From positions 98,487,501-98,551,500 of the forward strand of contig JADMNL010000028.1 in NCBI GenBank assembly GCA_016271365.2: a stretch of 64,000 nt of DNA, in the 5' to 3' direction. Shown here in pieces: positions 1 to 11,488 of the stretch. Source of the stretch: Neoceratodus forsteri. Taxonomy: Eukaryota > Chordata > Ceratodontiformes > Ceratodontidae. Each line of letters begins with the position of its first letter. Position 1 is the first letter of the stretch. The position numbers and the translations under genes are program-made. A model generated the notes under the pieces. The model was given only the letters and a program-made list of their open reading frames with translations. It was not told the DNA's origin and made no database searches.

Positions 1-1300
1 TTGCTTAAAGGCTCTCTGTTTTCTTACTGTCCTACATTGTGGGATCTTTAAAGTTATGGTGTCTTGTGACCTTAATACACTAGTTGTCTTCTGCTCAAAA
101 AAATCCGTCGATGGGCTATCTGATGCACAGTACAATGTATCGTATACGAAACGTGCCATTCGAAGCAGGGCTCTCTGTTCAACTGTTAACCAGTCTAGTT
201 TTCTATACATATTGCAATGGTGTTCTCTTTGTTTTGCTTTAAGAGCAAATCTACAATTTGCATTGTACAGACAGACCCTTTGCTTTTTAATTTTTTGTGA
301 TACTCCTCCCCATATTAAATTCCCATATTTTAATACTGGAACACGACAGGTCTGAGCTATATTATGTCTAGTCTCATTTGTTAAAAAATCCCTGGCAGCA
401 TACAAAGCACCGAGTTTTTGATGTAGTTGTTTTGTCACATGCTCCATATGAGTTTCAAAACTTAATTGACTTATCAATCACTATTCCTAGTTATCTAAAC
501 TCTGTAACCATTTCCAAATGTGTGCCTTCTGCAGTGCGAATCTCAAAAGGTTCTTCTATTGCTTTCTGCTTATGATTTGTACAAAATAACATTCCTTTTG
601 TTTTATTTTTATTCAAAACCAGTCGATTCAATCTAAACCAGTTTATCATCTTTTCAAATTTGTACTCCAGGGTTCACAGAATCACAGAAATTTGATGGCA
701 GAAAAGGATCTCACCGACCCATCCAGTCTGTCCTTATATCCACCCCCTTTCAAGTTTTCACTTTTATTTCAAGTTTACCAAATTTCCATCAGCAGTATAT
801 AACTGTGTCATCAGCGTATAACACCATTTGGGAATCAACACATATAGCTAGCAATTCAGTAATATAAAGTGAAAACAACATGAGACCCAAAATTGATCCT
901 TGTGGGACCCCACAGCAAACATCTCTTGCTTCTGATTCTACACCATTCACCCTAACCTGTTGTTTCCTTCCCGACAAGTAACTATGCACCCAGTTCACTA
1001 CGGGGTCCCCAAAGCCCATATCCAACAACTTTGTTTCTAGTAACTGGTGGACCATGAGATCAAAGGCCTTATTCAGGTCCATGAACACTACACCTGTATA
1101 CAAACCTTCCTTCATAAATTCCTGCAGCTCGTTTGTGAACCTGACTAAGACCATCGTCGTGCCACATCCACCCCCGAAACCGTGCTGTGAAAATGTAAGT
1201 ATACTATAGTTCTCCAAATATTCTGTCATCTGTATGGACACACTAGCATGGTGAGTCCTGTAACATTCGTGTGGGCAGAGCCATAGACTCTCAGTTCTGG
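1..1300 (-). pseudogene. LINE reverse transcriptase fragment (decayed)
   Basis: Minus-strand translation shows a non-LTR reverse transcriptase palm. It has an entry block QHGFGGG, motif A VFMDLNKAFDLM, motif B CGVPQGSILG and the catalytic box YADDTVIYC ending near 789. The frame resumes at about 668 with the post-catalytic region (INWFRLNRLVLN) and runs with stops and frameshifts to the window edge, ending in a thumb-like block near 56-350. The two parts were one gene, split by a short CR1 tail at about 669-788. The EN domain and everything 5' of the RT are absent. Motif style fits the jockey/CR1/L2 group of LINEs; I cannot name the clade. It encodes target-primed reverse transcription in an intact element; here it is dead. 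Confidence 0.8.
669..786 (-). mobile_element. CR1-type LINE 3' tail, 5'-truncated insertion
   Basis: Read on the minus strand, this contains the block GACTGGATGGGTC followed by TTCTGCCATCAAATTTC. It ends in a short imperfect octamer repeat (TTCTGTGA, TTCTGTGA). This matches the general layout of CR1 3' ends, which finish in a short microsatellite. It interrupts the RT frame of the surrounding LINE just after the catalytic YADD box, so it inserted later. Exact junctions are uncertain by about 10 bp and no clear target duplication is visible. Confidence 0.6.
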
Positions 1301-1329
1301 AACTCTTTTGTAAACTCATTTGTATATAG

Positions 1330-1500
1330 ACATGCTAATTACATAGCGAAAGTAAGTGTACCTATTTTCATCTGTCAAATGTTGGAGGGTATGGACTGCC
1401 TGTCTTGCCTCATTGCTTTTGCCTCTATACTCCTGATCAGGTTGGTGACCCTGTGTTGCACTCTCTCAAGTGACTCAATGTCTTTTTATTTTTTTACCAC
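1330..1500 (-). pseudogene. Second LINE RT C-terminal scrap
   Basis: The minus strand encodes a block resembling LINE post-RT sequence (LERVQHRVTNLIRSIEAKAM), similar to the LERVQ-R-A motif of CR1/L2-type proteins. It is short, has no catalytic motif and is not collinear with the LINE to its left, so it is probably a separate fragment. Homology rests on one short motif only. Confidence 0.35.
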
Positions 1501-1635
1501 TTTGCATTTGTCACCTTGCCCGCCCCCCGACCAACTCCATCACCTGATTTCCCTGGGATTTATGTTCTCTGCTGGCATCCTACCAATGGTGCAAAACTGG
1601 AACAACAAGGTCTGCCCCACTGCTTGGTGTGCTAC

Positions 1636-3279
1636 TGTAACCCCCAGGGGGCCCTATCCTTAGGGCTACTACCCCTGCCTGCCCCGACTGTGACAGGGTG
1701 AGGGGCCCAGATCCATTGGTGGGTGCCTCCACCCAGAGGTCGGGGTTGAAACAGTCGTGGACAACTCGGTCATAGCCCTCTGGGTTGCTGCAACCTCCCT
1801 TCTTCCCACTAGTGGCCCACGCAGTTCACTTTCCATATCTTTACCATATACACTTACCCACCGGCTCGAACCAGTCAGCTCACTCCGGGGAACCCCTAGA
1901 AAGTAAGGTACAGTTACACCACATTCACTGTGCAGTATTTCACCACTAATACACAGACTAGCCAGGGTACTTTTGCAAAACAAGCAATCTGATTTATTTG
2001 AGGGGAGATAACAAGGACCGGGGGGAATCAGGCTGACTGGCTTACCACTACTGTATATAGCAATCTACCTATGGCTCTGTGCACAAGCCTGACCTACTAA
2101 GTACTGTCTATGGGTACCCAAGCCCTAATGGCTAGTTCCTCGATGCAGCTGGTTGGGGCCCTGACACAAATGAGCAGTTAATCCCTGAGAGATCACGTGG
2201 AGCCAGAAAGCTCAATTGGTGCAGTCAGCAATACAACAAATGATTTTGCCTTTATCTGCAATCTTTTAGCAGGGAGCTACCCTGATTCAGTACTCACAAC
2301 TCCAGCAGAGAACCACGCTTTCACACTCGCAGGGCTGAGTCTGAGCTTCAAGGTCTCCTCACACATTCATATGGAAAAAACACAGAGGGGTACCATACCA
2401 GGCAGCTGCTACAAGGACCCGAGCGAACTCACAGCTACACGGGCGTCTCACTGCAGCTTCACTGTCCTGACAGACTGAGCGCGATTTAACAAATTCTCCA
2501 GTCCTCCTCAGGTGAAGCCTGGTAGGTAGCTGTGCTTGTTCACAGCTTCCTCTGACTGTAAGCCTGTGGATTTTGTCCGTGGAACGCTGGCAATGCAAAC
2601 GGCCGCCTCAGGCCTTTCCCGCGCTTCCCGCGTGAACAATTAATGCCACAGGGCTCAGAGCTCCCTTCTCCTGCACAGTCGCAACGCCTCTGCCCCCTCT
2701 CAGTGGGGTGCAGCTCTCTGACTCGGGCACCACCCGATCCCATTGGCTGGCCTCAGGTGCCAGTCACTTACTTTTTCTCTCAGTGGTGCAAAAAAAGTGC
2801 CATAGCCCATAATGCCACTTCCCAGCATTACAAGCTGTGTCCTCTCCCTCTGGAGTACCCCCTACTCCTACTGGACCCCTTTAGCACAGTCCGGGTCCAG
2901 AATGGAGGGGCACAGCATAAAGTCCCAGCTGCAAAGGAAAAAAGTTAAACAAACTGCAATTATACCAACACTATACATGTTCCCAAGGGGACAACTACAT
3001 CTTTCAGTTCAGCCCCCCCCCCCAGCGCTCCTAGTGACTGCAGAAACGGAGAGATCAAACAGCAATCCAGGGTAGGATTCAAGCAGGGAAACCCCAGTCT
3101 CCCCATTTGTACCACTACAGCCTGCGAGCAGGCAGCTCCTACGGGGGCAGAACTGGAGGCTTCAAAAGCACTCACAACACCCCATTTGACGGCCTTACGC
3201 CAAAGACCAGTCAGGCATGGAGCATTTAGGCCAGCTCTAGGAAAAGCTTCTAGGAACCCCCATTAGTAGGGGGGTTACA
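1636..3279 (-). mobile_element. Solo LTR of Gypsy-like retrotransposon (copy 1)
   Basis: The 1644-bp block starts TGTAACCCCCAGGGGG and ends GGGGGGTTACA, so it has TG...CA termini with a short inverted repeat. It is flanked by the perfect 4-bp duplication CTAC (1632-1635 and 3280-3283). A minus-strand AATAAA polyadenylation signal lies at 1993-1998, which sets the orientation. Terminal blocks match the LTRs at 16261 and 24696, but the body is shorter and divergent, so this is an older or different subfamily. No internal region is present. A solo LTR normally arises by recombination between the two LTRs. Confidence 0.85.
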
Positions 3280-3296
3280 CTACTTTCAACAAAAAT

Positions 3297-3544
3297 ATTC
3301 TACAGCAGACAGAATAGCCTCACCTCATCTAGCTGCAGTGCTAATCGGTAATGCCAGACAAAAAAGCAACAAGAGACTTGTAATAGTCAAGCAAAAATAG
3401 CTATTTATTAAAGGAATAGGTATTGCCTTTAGTAAATAGCTATTTTTTGCTTGAATATTACAAGTCTCCTATTGCTTTTTTGTCTGGCATTACTGTTAGC
3501 AACTGAGGTTAGATGAGGTGGTGCTGTTCTATCTGCTGTAGAAT
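3297..3544. repeat. Near-perfect palindrome / foldback element
   Basis: The left arm begins ATTCTACAGCAGACAGAA and the right arm ends with its reverse complement TTCTATCTGCTGTAGAAT. Arms of about 115-120 bp pair along nearly their whole length with a few mismatches and a very short centre near 3415-3425. No coding capacity. This is the form of a foldback or MITE-type non-autonomous DNA transposon, or of a recent inverted duplication. It starts 14 bp after the target duplication of the adjacent solo LTR. Confidence 0.85.
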
Positions 3545-3975
3545 CTTGCCACAGGTCTTGGTTCGAGGTGCCCAGTCATTGGTGCAAGGCCTGCAAGTGG
3601 CTGAGTTATCACCACACTGTGGTCAAAGGGTTTTTCCTCCATTTTCTCCCATGGGGCCCACACACGTACAGTGATGCCATGTGCTCGTCTCCATGGAGAT
3701 GCCCCTGGCATATGGGTCTGGGGTCCCCCTCCCTTGCTGTCCCATGATGCTGCCACCCAGACTCATCTAGGTGGTGGCAGTCAAGCTGTGGGGCAGACAG
3801 TTTCCCCCTCCCTGAGGGCAGAGAGCTGTCCTATGGACGCTCAATCCTCCATCCCCCAGCCAGTCCCGGAGTGACCTAGGTTTGTTCCTGAACCAGGTTC
3901 ATTGGTGCAGCAGCCAGTGAGGCACAGCCCACCATGCCACTGGGCTGGCCCTCTCAGTGCCTTTTTAGAGAGCTG
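3545..3975 (-). mobile_element. Probable degraded copy of long tRNA-derived SINE
   Basis: On the minus strand the block begins near 3975 with an A-box-like CCCAGTGGCATGG and a B-box-like GGTTCAGGAAC. It continues through a G-rich body that includes GAGAAAATGGAGG, a block also present in the SINE at 23561-24060. No A-rich tail is seen at the low-coordinate end, which abuts the palindrome. Membership in the SINE family is tentative. Confidence 0.35.
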
Positions 3976-4300
3976 TGGCATGGTAACCCATCCATTGTAA
4001 TCATTCTGGTCTGCCCAAAAATGAGAGGAACTAAGAGGACCTATTTAATGCAGTCCTGCCTGTACCATGGACATGGAATGTAGACAAAACCAAGTACAAC
4101 TTCTGCCATCACCTGCACCAGTCCAAAGCATCCAGAGTGATGTCATTAGCCTGTGGGCAATGATTTCCTGTGTGTGCTCCACCCAGGCTGCCAGGGAAAG
4201 GGAGGGCCTGCCATTTCATTTCTGAAAGCAATGAGGAGTAGAATAAGACAACCTCTAGCTCCAGAGAGCTCACTCATCCCACCGCACTGCAGAACAAGTA
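3976..4300. repeat. Old dispersed repeat, second copy near 11489-12350
   Basis: Segments here (for example TGTAATCATTCTGGTCTGCC and a later CAATGATTTCCTGTGTGTGC block) align in the same order with 11489-11552 and 12146-12350. The second copy is interrupted by a SINE insertion. Identity is modest, so this is an ancient repeat of unknown class. No coding potential recognised. A short CT run follows at about 4301-4316. Confidence 0.5.
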
Positions 4301-4316
4301 ACTCTCTCTCTCTCTG

Positions 4317-5324
4317 GTAAGCATCCTGCTCACCTCCTTCTGATCCATCTCACTAGGCCAATAACTACTCTCACACACTACTCTATATCTCTTCTGCCTC
4401 CTAACTTGTCCAACCCCACAGCTGTCAAACAACTCCAGTCCACTGGTAAGAATCCCACCCTTCTCCCAGCTCTCTCCCCTTGCCACCAAACAAAAGTCTC
4501 CCTCCTGCTGCCATGCATCCTGCCTGCCTCCAGACTCATGGACTCCATTGCTGGCTGTGACATCCTCTCAGCCACCCCCAGCAGTCCTGCTCCTGTGTTT
4601 CTGTAGGATTCGGGGACTTACTGCTGTGCCAGACCATGGGCTACTGAAATGTCCTCCCATCTGCTACCTGCTGTGCTGCCCCAGTGTCCCTGGGCTGGTA
4701 TCAGAAGCTGCTCGGCCACATGTTTAGTTGGCCCTCGGCCCAGGGAGCTGTTTCTCCAGTGGCTCACCCACTCCTGACTCAGTGCTGGCCCTCTGTACCC
4801 CCACTTACCAGTGCTTCCTGCCCATATAGCCACACTATGTGGGAGCACTGGTAAAAGCGGGGGTATGGTACAGTGGGCCTCTTGTCCTGCCAACAGATCC
4901 AGCTATGTAGGGACATAGTGCCCGCTACCCCTTAGGCTAGCAGATGGTAGCTGTTTTAGCCTAATCTGAGCTTAAAGGGAACATTTCACATTTCTGTTGG
5001 GGAGTGCTACTTTCTCAAAAATAGCTACCCTTTGACAAAATCCTAGATTTGCTCCTGTCTTGCCTCACCCATATTTCACCTAACTCCCTCCTTTTCAGTG
5101 GCAGAGCCAGATTTAGGAGCCGGGGGGGGGGATTCAGTAAATCATGGGCTCCACAGTGGGCACTAAACAGTGAATAACGATGGTGGAGGGGCACCACTAC
5201 TCATACTGGGGCTGTCAGGAGGCCTCTCAGCCCCCCCTTTAGCTCTGCCACTGCCCCTTTTTTTGTTGGACTGCTGGCATTGCATTCCTTGATGATGGTC
5301 AACTGCAAATGCACCTCCGATACA
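4317..5324. other. No recognised feature
   Basis: GC-moderate sequence with short C-rich and G-rich runs. Open frames are short, mutually overlapping and show no family motif. I see no exon, RNA gene or clear repeat here. Confidence 0.4.
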
Positions 5325-5512
5325 GAAGAAAAAATTACTCACCTTAGTAATGTTGTTTCTTCTAATGGAGTCTTGCTATATTATAGACATTAGCAGTTTG
5401 ATCCAGCCCTAGAACTGCCCCGGAGTGAAATGGTTAAAACCATTCCAAAATAGAATTTTGGCACGAGAGCAGCTCTATCTGTGTCATTTCAAACTTGAAC
5501 TGTCAGATCTTT
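5325..5512. repeat. DIRS left inverted terminal repeat
   Basis: From about 5370 to 5512 this is the reverse complement of 10828-10969, with shared blocks such as CTATATTATAGACATTAGCA and CCGGAGTGAAATGG. The outer 45 bp (5325-5369) are not shared with the right terminus but are copied, inverted, in the internal complementary region. Confidence 0.9.
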
Positions 5513-5811
5513 ACGAGCCAAACTCACTAAGGTCTGTGTGGAAGCTGTAACCTACACTAGCCAAATGGCTACCTAAATAATGACAACCATTGATGGTCCC
5601 AACACCCAAGACTCAAGTCAGGGGACCAGAAATACTAACACCATTCTAATAATATGAAAATGGAACATAAGTATAATAAAACACACACGCATACACATAC
5701 ACACCCCCAAAGTCCCAAAGGGGACAAAATGCTAACAGGACATAAGTAGTGCCCACACTAAGTTGCCGCACCCCACCAAGTAGAGGTTCTGAGAGGGGCA
5801 GGTTGGGAGAG

Positions 5812-5914
5812 GTCTATAATATAGCAAGACTCCATTAGAAGAAACAACATTACTAAGGTGAGTAATTTTTTCTTCAAACAACATGAAGTCTTGCTATATT
5901 ATAGACATTAGCAG
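5812..5914. repeat. DIRS internal complementary region
   Basis: The left half is the reverse complement of the element's left end (5325-5400). The right half is the reverse complement of its right end (about 10942-10981). The two meet at ...TTTTTTCTTC then AAACAAC, with one GAA (TTC on this strand) at the joint. In the DIRS replication model this region templates completion and circularisation of the cDNA. It lies just past the recombinase stop codon, the usual place. Confidence 0.93.
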
Positions 5915-5951
5915 AATACACAGCAGTACCTCCATGGAGGAGGGGCAGAAC

Positions 5952-7390
5952 CTACTTAGGGAATAGGCTCTGAAGAACAGCTGTGCCAAACCGAGCATCT
6001 CTCCTGGCCTGGACATCCAGGGAGTAATGTTTGGTAAAAGTGTGTACCGTTTTCCAAGTAGCAGCCTGGCAAATCTCTAATAAAGGGATATCTCTGGCAG
6101 CAGCTAGAGACGCAGCTGTACCCCTGGTAGAATGAGCCCTCAAACCGGGGGGGGGCTCTGCCCACTTTCTGATAACAAAATTGGATACAAGAGACAATCC
6201 ACCTGGCTATTGATCTCTTAGTGGCAGGTTTGCCTTTCCCAACTCCACCATAGGTAAGGAAAAGTTGGAGGGATTCAACCTGTGACCTTTGATACGCTCT
6301 ATATAATAACTAAGAGCTCTCTTAACATCCAGGCTGTGCAATCTCCTCTCACCGAAGAGGGTGATCAGTGAAAAATACTGGAAGGAGATAGATTGATTAA
6401 GATGGAAATCTGAAACCACCTTAGGCAAAACTTCCTATTAGTCCTAAGGACTACCTTATCCCTGTGGAAAGAAATAAAGTCAGTCTCCACTGACAAGGCT
6501 TACAATTCACTTATCGTCTGGCAAGTGATAGCCACTAGAAAAACAGTTTCCCAAGTTAGGTACTTAAGCTCTGCAGAAGACAGAGTTCAAAGGAGGTTGC
6601 ATTAACTGGGCAATGCAAACATTAAGGTCCCAAGCAGGGGCGGTTCCCGAAAGGAGGATTAGTATGGAGTAATCCCTTAAAAACTTGGAAAACACAGGAT
6701 GAGAGGAAAGAGGGGATGACTTTCCTGCTGACACAAAAGCAGACACAGCTGCCAAATGAACTCTCATGGTAGCTGGTCTGAGACCCAAGGAATTAAGATG
6801 TACCATGTAATCTAACAAAATGGGCAATTCAGCAGATTCTGGGGAAATATTTTTCCCAGCACACCAAATGGAAAACCTTTTCCATTTAGAACTATAAGTA
6901 GCCCTAGTGGAAGGCTTTCTGGAAGCCTTTAGGATCTCAAGAACACCCTGAGAGAGGTATAAATCAGCAAACTCTAACTCCTCAAGAGCAAGGCCTTGAA
7001 GTTGAGGGATTTGAGGTCCGGATACCAAACCCTTCCCTGGGCACAAGTCAACAGATTGTGATTCCTGGGAAGGCACAGGGGAAGATGGACTGTCAGAGAC
7101 AGAAGGAGTGGGTACCAGGGCTGCCTGGCCCAATCCGGGGCAATCAGAATCACCCTGCAAGGCTGAGATCTGATTTTGACTAGTACTTTGAATAGGAGAG
7201 GAAAGGGGGGGAAAGCATAGAGGAACTTCCTCCCAATCCAGAAGAAGGCATCCAGGGGAACTGAGCCCAGCACTGGAGGCCTGCAACAGAACAGAGGAAG
7301 TTTGTGATTGTCTGGGGCTGCAAAAGATCTATCTGAGGATGCCCCACCTGGCAAAAACTATCCCCAGCACTTGAGGATCCAGGGACCATT
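5952..7390 (-). pseudogene. DIRS tyrosine recombinase (broken)
   Basis: The minus-strand frame at 7286-6564 contains the N-terminal SAM-like core-binding region (SSKWKRFSIWCAGKNISPES, then VHLAAVSAFVSAG). After a frame-disrupted stretch (about 6564-6200), the catalytic C-terminus appears at 6197-5952. It shows the H-x-x-R box (RAHSTRGTAAS) and the nucleophile tyrosine in FTKHYSLDV, ending in LQSLFPK. In intact elements this enzyme integrates the circular DNA. Upstream, at about 7390-7050, is the linker block typical of DIRS ORFs after RNase H (ILIAPDWARQPWYP). At least two frameshifts and several stops separate the halves. Confidence 0.9.
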
Positions 7391-7399
7391 AGTGATGGC

Positions 7400-8830
7400 C
7401 CTGGGAAATCCTACTGAGGGCATCCGCTAGGACATTGTCCTTCCTGGAAGATGAACTGCTATGAGGAAGTGTTCAGGAATAGGCCAGAGACCACAACTTC
7501 ATTGCCTCGGTGCACAAGGCCGAAGACCGAGTGCCCCTGTTTGTTGATGTACCACATTGTTGTGGTGTTGTCTGTTCTGACTTGTATCACCTTGTCGTGG
7601 ACAGATGCAGAAAAGCTTGAAGAGCTAAAAGACAGCTCTGAGTTCCAGCAAATTGATGTGGAGCAGAGATTCCTGGGGACCAAACTCCCTGAGTGGAAAG
7701 GTCGCCCATGTGGGCTCCCAACCCAGAGGGAAGCATCTGTAGTGAGAGTCAAGTCGTGAGAAGGGGAAATGAAGGGACCCCGCTCTTAAATTGCTCTGAT
7801 CCTGCCACCACTGGAGAGCTAGGATCAAGGTTCGAGTCACTGGGACCAACTTGGAAAGGGGTCTCTTCTCTGAGACCAAAGGTTCTCAAGTGAAACTGAA
7901 TGTCTCTCATCTGAAATCTGGCTCCCTGCACAACAGCTGTGGATGCAGCCATGTGCTCCAGGAGCTGCAGAAAGTGTCTTGCTGGTCAGAGACCTGAAGA
8001 GTGAAGGAAGAGGCCAGAGCCACTAAATTCCTTACCTTTCTGGGGAAGAAAGGCCCTGGCTAGCTTTGTGTCCAATTCTGCCCCTATAAAGGTGAGTACC
8101 TGGACTGGTTCCAGAACCGACTTTGGTAGGTTTAGCAGAAAACCCAGGGAGGTGAGAAGCTGCTGGGTGACCTGCAGGTGAGATTTTACTTGTTCTGGGG
8201 ACTGGCTTACAATGAGCCAGTCGTCTAGATAGGGAAAAACAGCAATCCTCCTTAAGTGGGCCACTGCCACTGCTAGACACTTTGTGAATACCCTTGGGGC
8301 AGAGGTAAGGCCGAAGGGCATTGCTCTGAACTGGTAATGACCTGAGGGCAGTTCGAATCTGAGGTACTTTCGATGGGATCTTCTGATTAGGACATGGAAA
8401 TAGGCATCCTTGAGGTCCAGGGAGGCTAGCCAGTCCCCTGGCCTTAGGGAAGGTAAAATCATTGCCAGAGATACCATTTTAAACTTTGGTTTCAAAAGAT
8501 GCTTGTTCAGATATCTGAGATCTAAAATGGGCCGCCATTCTCCTGTCTTTTTTGGGGTAAGGAAGTATCTGGAATACAGACCCCTGCCCTGATGCAGGGG
8601 AGGAACCCTTTCTACTGCTCTGAGAGCTAACAGGGATGAGACCTCTGTTTCCAGAGAGGGTCTCTGAAGCACTTGCAGGTAGAAAAAGTCTGCTTCTCAA
8701 CTTGGGAAACTTTTGAAGCTGAGAACCAGACCCTGGCTTACTACTTCCAGAACCCACTTGTCTGAGGTTAAAGAAGCCCAATTCTGACTGAAGTAAGCCA
8801 GCCTGCCCCCCACTGGTACAGGAGAATCGG
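7400..8830 (-). pseudogene. DIRS reverse transcriptase and RNase H (broken)
   Basis: Translation from the minus strand starts near 8830 with VGGRLAYFSQNW, the usual DIRS RT entry. An intact 228-codon stretch at 8672-7986 holds motif A (SLDLKDAYFHV), the MPFGLTSAPRVF block and the catalytic FPYLDDWLI. RNase H follows at about 7880-7400 with VRTDNTTTMWYIN and the closing NVLADALSR. The genes are read in overlapping frames that are now disrupted by a stop near 8690 and frameshifts near 7980 and 7740. The family normally makes dsDNA from the element RNA. Confidence 0.92.
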
Positions 8831-10426
8831 CCCTGGGTACCCCATCAGGGTGCCTGTTTCGCAGGAGCTTTAGGCTGGGGGTGGGAGCAGGTCTGCCCAC
8901 CCCTCGTCTGCCCCTGCCTCTGAAGAAGCCCCTCTGAGCATAGGCAGAGGAGGCCTGAGTCTGGTAGAAAGGCCTGTGAAAAGGCCTACCCCTACCCCTT
9001 GGGGCATGCCTTTGAGGAGTGGCTTGCCGCTCCTTAGCCTGGGCACTCTTGTAAGTAGTCCTATATTCATCCATCTTCTTCATGTAATTCTCTGTCTGCT
9101 CTCCAAACAGAGAATTTCCCACCACAGGAAAATCCATAGCCTTAGTCTGGGTATGCTGTGACAAACTAGTACACCTGAGCCAGGCCAACCTCAAAAGCTA
9201 CAGATGTGGCCATGACCCTAGAGGAAACAACATTAACATCCACAGCAGCATGAAACTGAACCTTAGAGGCTTAATGCCATCAGCAGCCACCTGTTCTAGT
9301 TCACTAGCCAGCTGGCCATGGGCCTGCTTGGCCAATTGCATAACAGTATCCCATCTAGATTTCTGATACCTAGCTACATAAGCCATATAATTTGCTTGCC
9401 TGAGTCCCAGAGAGGCTGCCATACTGTTTTTTGCCATGGCATCAATCTTCCTGGAATCCTTGTCAGGAGGATGTGAAGCCAAGGAATATTAGCTTTATCA
9501 CAGGCAGCAGCCTGAACTACTAACATGACTGCATTGCTGAGAAAGAAATTCTGTATCAGGGCCTGACAATGTATACCTTCTGTCCATCTTTTATCTACAG
9601 GAGGCACAGAATTAGGAGCTTTTAAAATTTTAATTGTTTGTTTCCTAAAAGACTTATGTAAAGGAATAGACAATCTCCTAGACTCTGGAATATCCATCAT
9701 TTCTACAAAATCAGGCTCCTCTTGCTCATCCACAGCCTCTTCTAAAAGGAAGCTGGAGGGTTTCAGCAACTTTTTTATAAACATAAAATGAGATGGGGAC
9801 TCAGACAGCATGGGGAGATTCTAAAGGTCTGTCTGGAGATGTCCAGTTCAATGGGCACACCCAGACCTTCCCAGCCACATTCATACTGTTCATAATCCTC
9901 CTCCCCCTCCTCTGGTTCATAAAATTCCTCAATATCATAATCCTGAACCACTGGGACCAGACGAACCGACCTTTTACCAGATAGTGGTGGTTCGGACGGA
10001 CACTGAGACAGTGACTGGACAATTTGTATGGCTTTTGCTATCTCTGCAGCAGTTGGAGAAGGAATTTTGGACTCCAGACCTGCTGATTTTCTTGTTTTCT
10101 TTACTGGAATTGGTTCCTCAGAACCAGCTTTTCTTTGCCGGAAGTCTGGCCCTGGTCAGGGGCACTCCCTCTGGTTGGTTGGCACTGAACCGGGCTGGCC
10201 ATCGGGTCAGCGGACTTTTGGCCTCTCATTCCCTGAGCCTGCCCAATCTTTTTTCCAGGGTGGCTGCAGGGAAAATCTTACATACCTGGCAGTCTGACTG
10301 GAGGTGGTCAAACCCCAGACAATAAACACATGTGGTGTGTGGGTCAGCCTTGGCAAAGACTTCCCCACAAACATCACAGTGTTGAAATCCAGTGGGCCCA
10401 GTTTTTCTTTTGGGTTTCTCAGACAT
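8697..10426 (-). pseudogene. DIRS gag-like protein (broken)
   Basis: A start codon at 10426 opens a protein with a cysteine-rich N-terminus (CDVCGEVF, TTCVYCLGFDH, CQVCKIF), characteristic of DIRS ORF1. Acidic and proline-rich stretches follow in several frames. A conserved helical block lies at 9482-9290 (ASLGLRQANYMAYVARYQKS). An arginine/glycine-rich tail at about 9030-8900 (RGFFRGRGRRGVGRP) probably binds nucleic acid. Frameshifts fall near 10200, 9800, 9480 and 9200. The 3' end overlaps the start of the RT frame, as in other DIRS elements. Confidence 0.85.
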
Positions 10427-10827
10427 AATGCCAGCCTAACCAAAAACTTGCCCTTTTAACGGCAGTGCCAGGCAAGACACCCTTATCGGTTCCTAACCGT
10501 GTCACGGGTATTGGAAAAAAACGTAATAAATCCGTTTTTTTTAGAACCGATAAGAACCGGGAACCGCACTCTAAAATAGTAACTTTTAGTTTTAAATGAG
10601 TTTTAAACCCACTGATCGGTTCAAAACCGAACCGATAACACAAGTTCCACACAGACAAAACCTTCATTTACTTACGGTTACAAGATGGAGCTTGAACGAG
10701 CAGTTTTGCAGTTAAAATAAAACTATTCTTGGTTAAATCCAACCGAGAAAACACTTTTTAAACCGAGAAATGAACCGAGCAGAAGGAGAAATCTCCAGAG
10801 CGACTGTTCTCTGAGGCAGAGTAAAGA

Positions 10828-10981
10828 ATCTGACAGTTCAAGTTTGAAATGACACAGATGGAGCTGCTCTCGTGCCAAAATTCTATTTTGGAATGGTTTT
10901 AACCATTTCACTCCGGGGCAGTTCTAGAGCTGGAACAAGCTGCTAATGTCTATAATATAGCAAGACTTCACGTTGTTTGAA
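10828..10981. repeat. DIRS right inverted terminal repeat
   Basis: This is the reverse complement of 5370-5512 over about 140 bp. The outermost bases, GTTGTTTGAA, match the second half of the internal complementary region. Confidence 0.9.
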
Positions 10982-11488
10982 AAATATCCGCACTTGCAGA
11001 TGCATGGCCTGCCCCTCTAAGGAACCCCTCCCACTCCTCTACTCAATCAGCTCCTCCTCGCCACCAACAAGAAGCAGGGAGCCAAGAGCACACTGCGCTG
11101 CACCTCTCTCTCTCTCTCTCTCCTTGTCACTTGGCCGAGGGTCCAGATGGGGGAGAATGTGGCACAGAGCAACACTGAAAAGGTTCTCTGTGTTTAACTA
11201 GCCCCAAACTCTATCTCTGTAGTCAGGAGTGGGGATCTCTTCAGACCCCAGGGGTGGGGAAGCAAACAAAATCCACCCCCCCCACAAATTCCCAATCTAA
11301 GAAGAGCACACAGGCCACCAAATCCTAAGTGTCCTGGAATTGGTATTACGTACCTCCATCAGCACCACAGCCAAGGAACCCCTCCAGCCATATTAGGAGC
11401 CAGCACCCCAAAAAAGGCCTCATTGGACAAAAGACTCACCACGCCAGCCAGGATAGTTCACTGGACCTGTGTCCAAATGTTAGTGGAA
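10982..11488. other. No recognised gene; short CT microsatellite
   Basis: The stretch holds a CT run at about 11105-11122 and otherwise unremarkable sequence. No family motif in any frame. Confidence 0.4.

Larger units (their letters stand above)
5325..10981 (-). mobile_element. DIRS-like tyrosine-recombinase retrotransposon, full length, mutated
   Basis: A complete DIRS layout is visible on the minus strand: right terminus, gag, RT-RNase H, tyrosine recombinase, internal complementary region, left terminus. Terminal inverted repeats of about 140-155 bp pair between 5325-5512 and 10828-10981. There is no integrase and no target duplication, as expected for DIRS elements, which integrate a circular DNA by site-specific recombination. 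A GAA trinucleotide sits at both ends (5325-5327 and 10979-10981) and once at the joint of the internal complementary region. Frameshifts and stops interrupt all three genes, so the copy is inactive, but its ends are intact. Confidence 0.95.
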
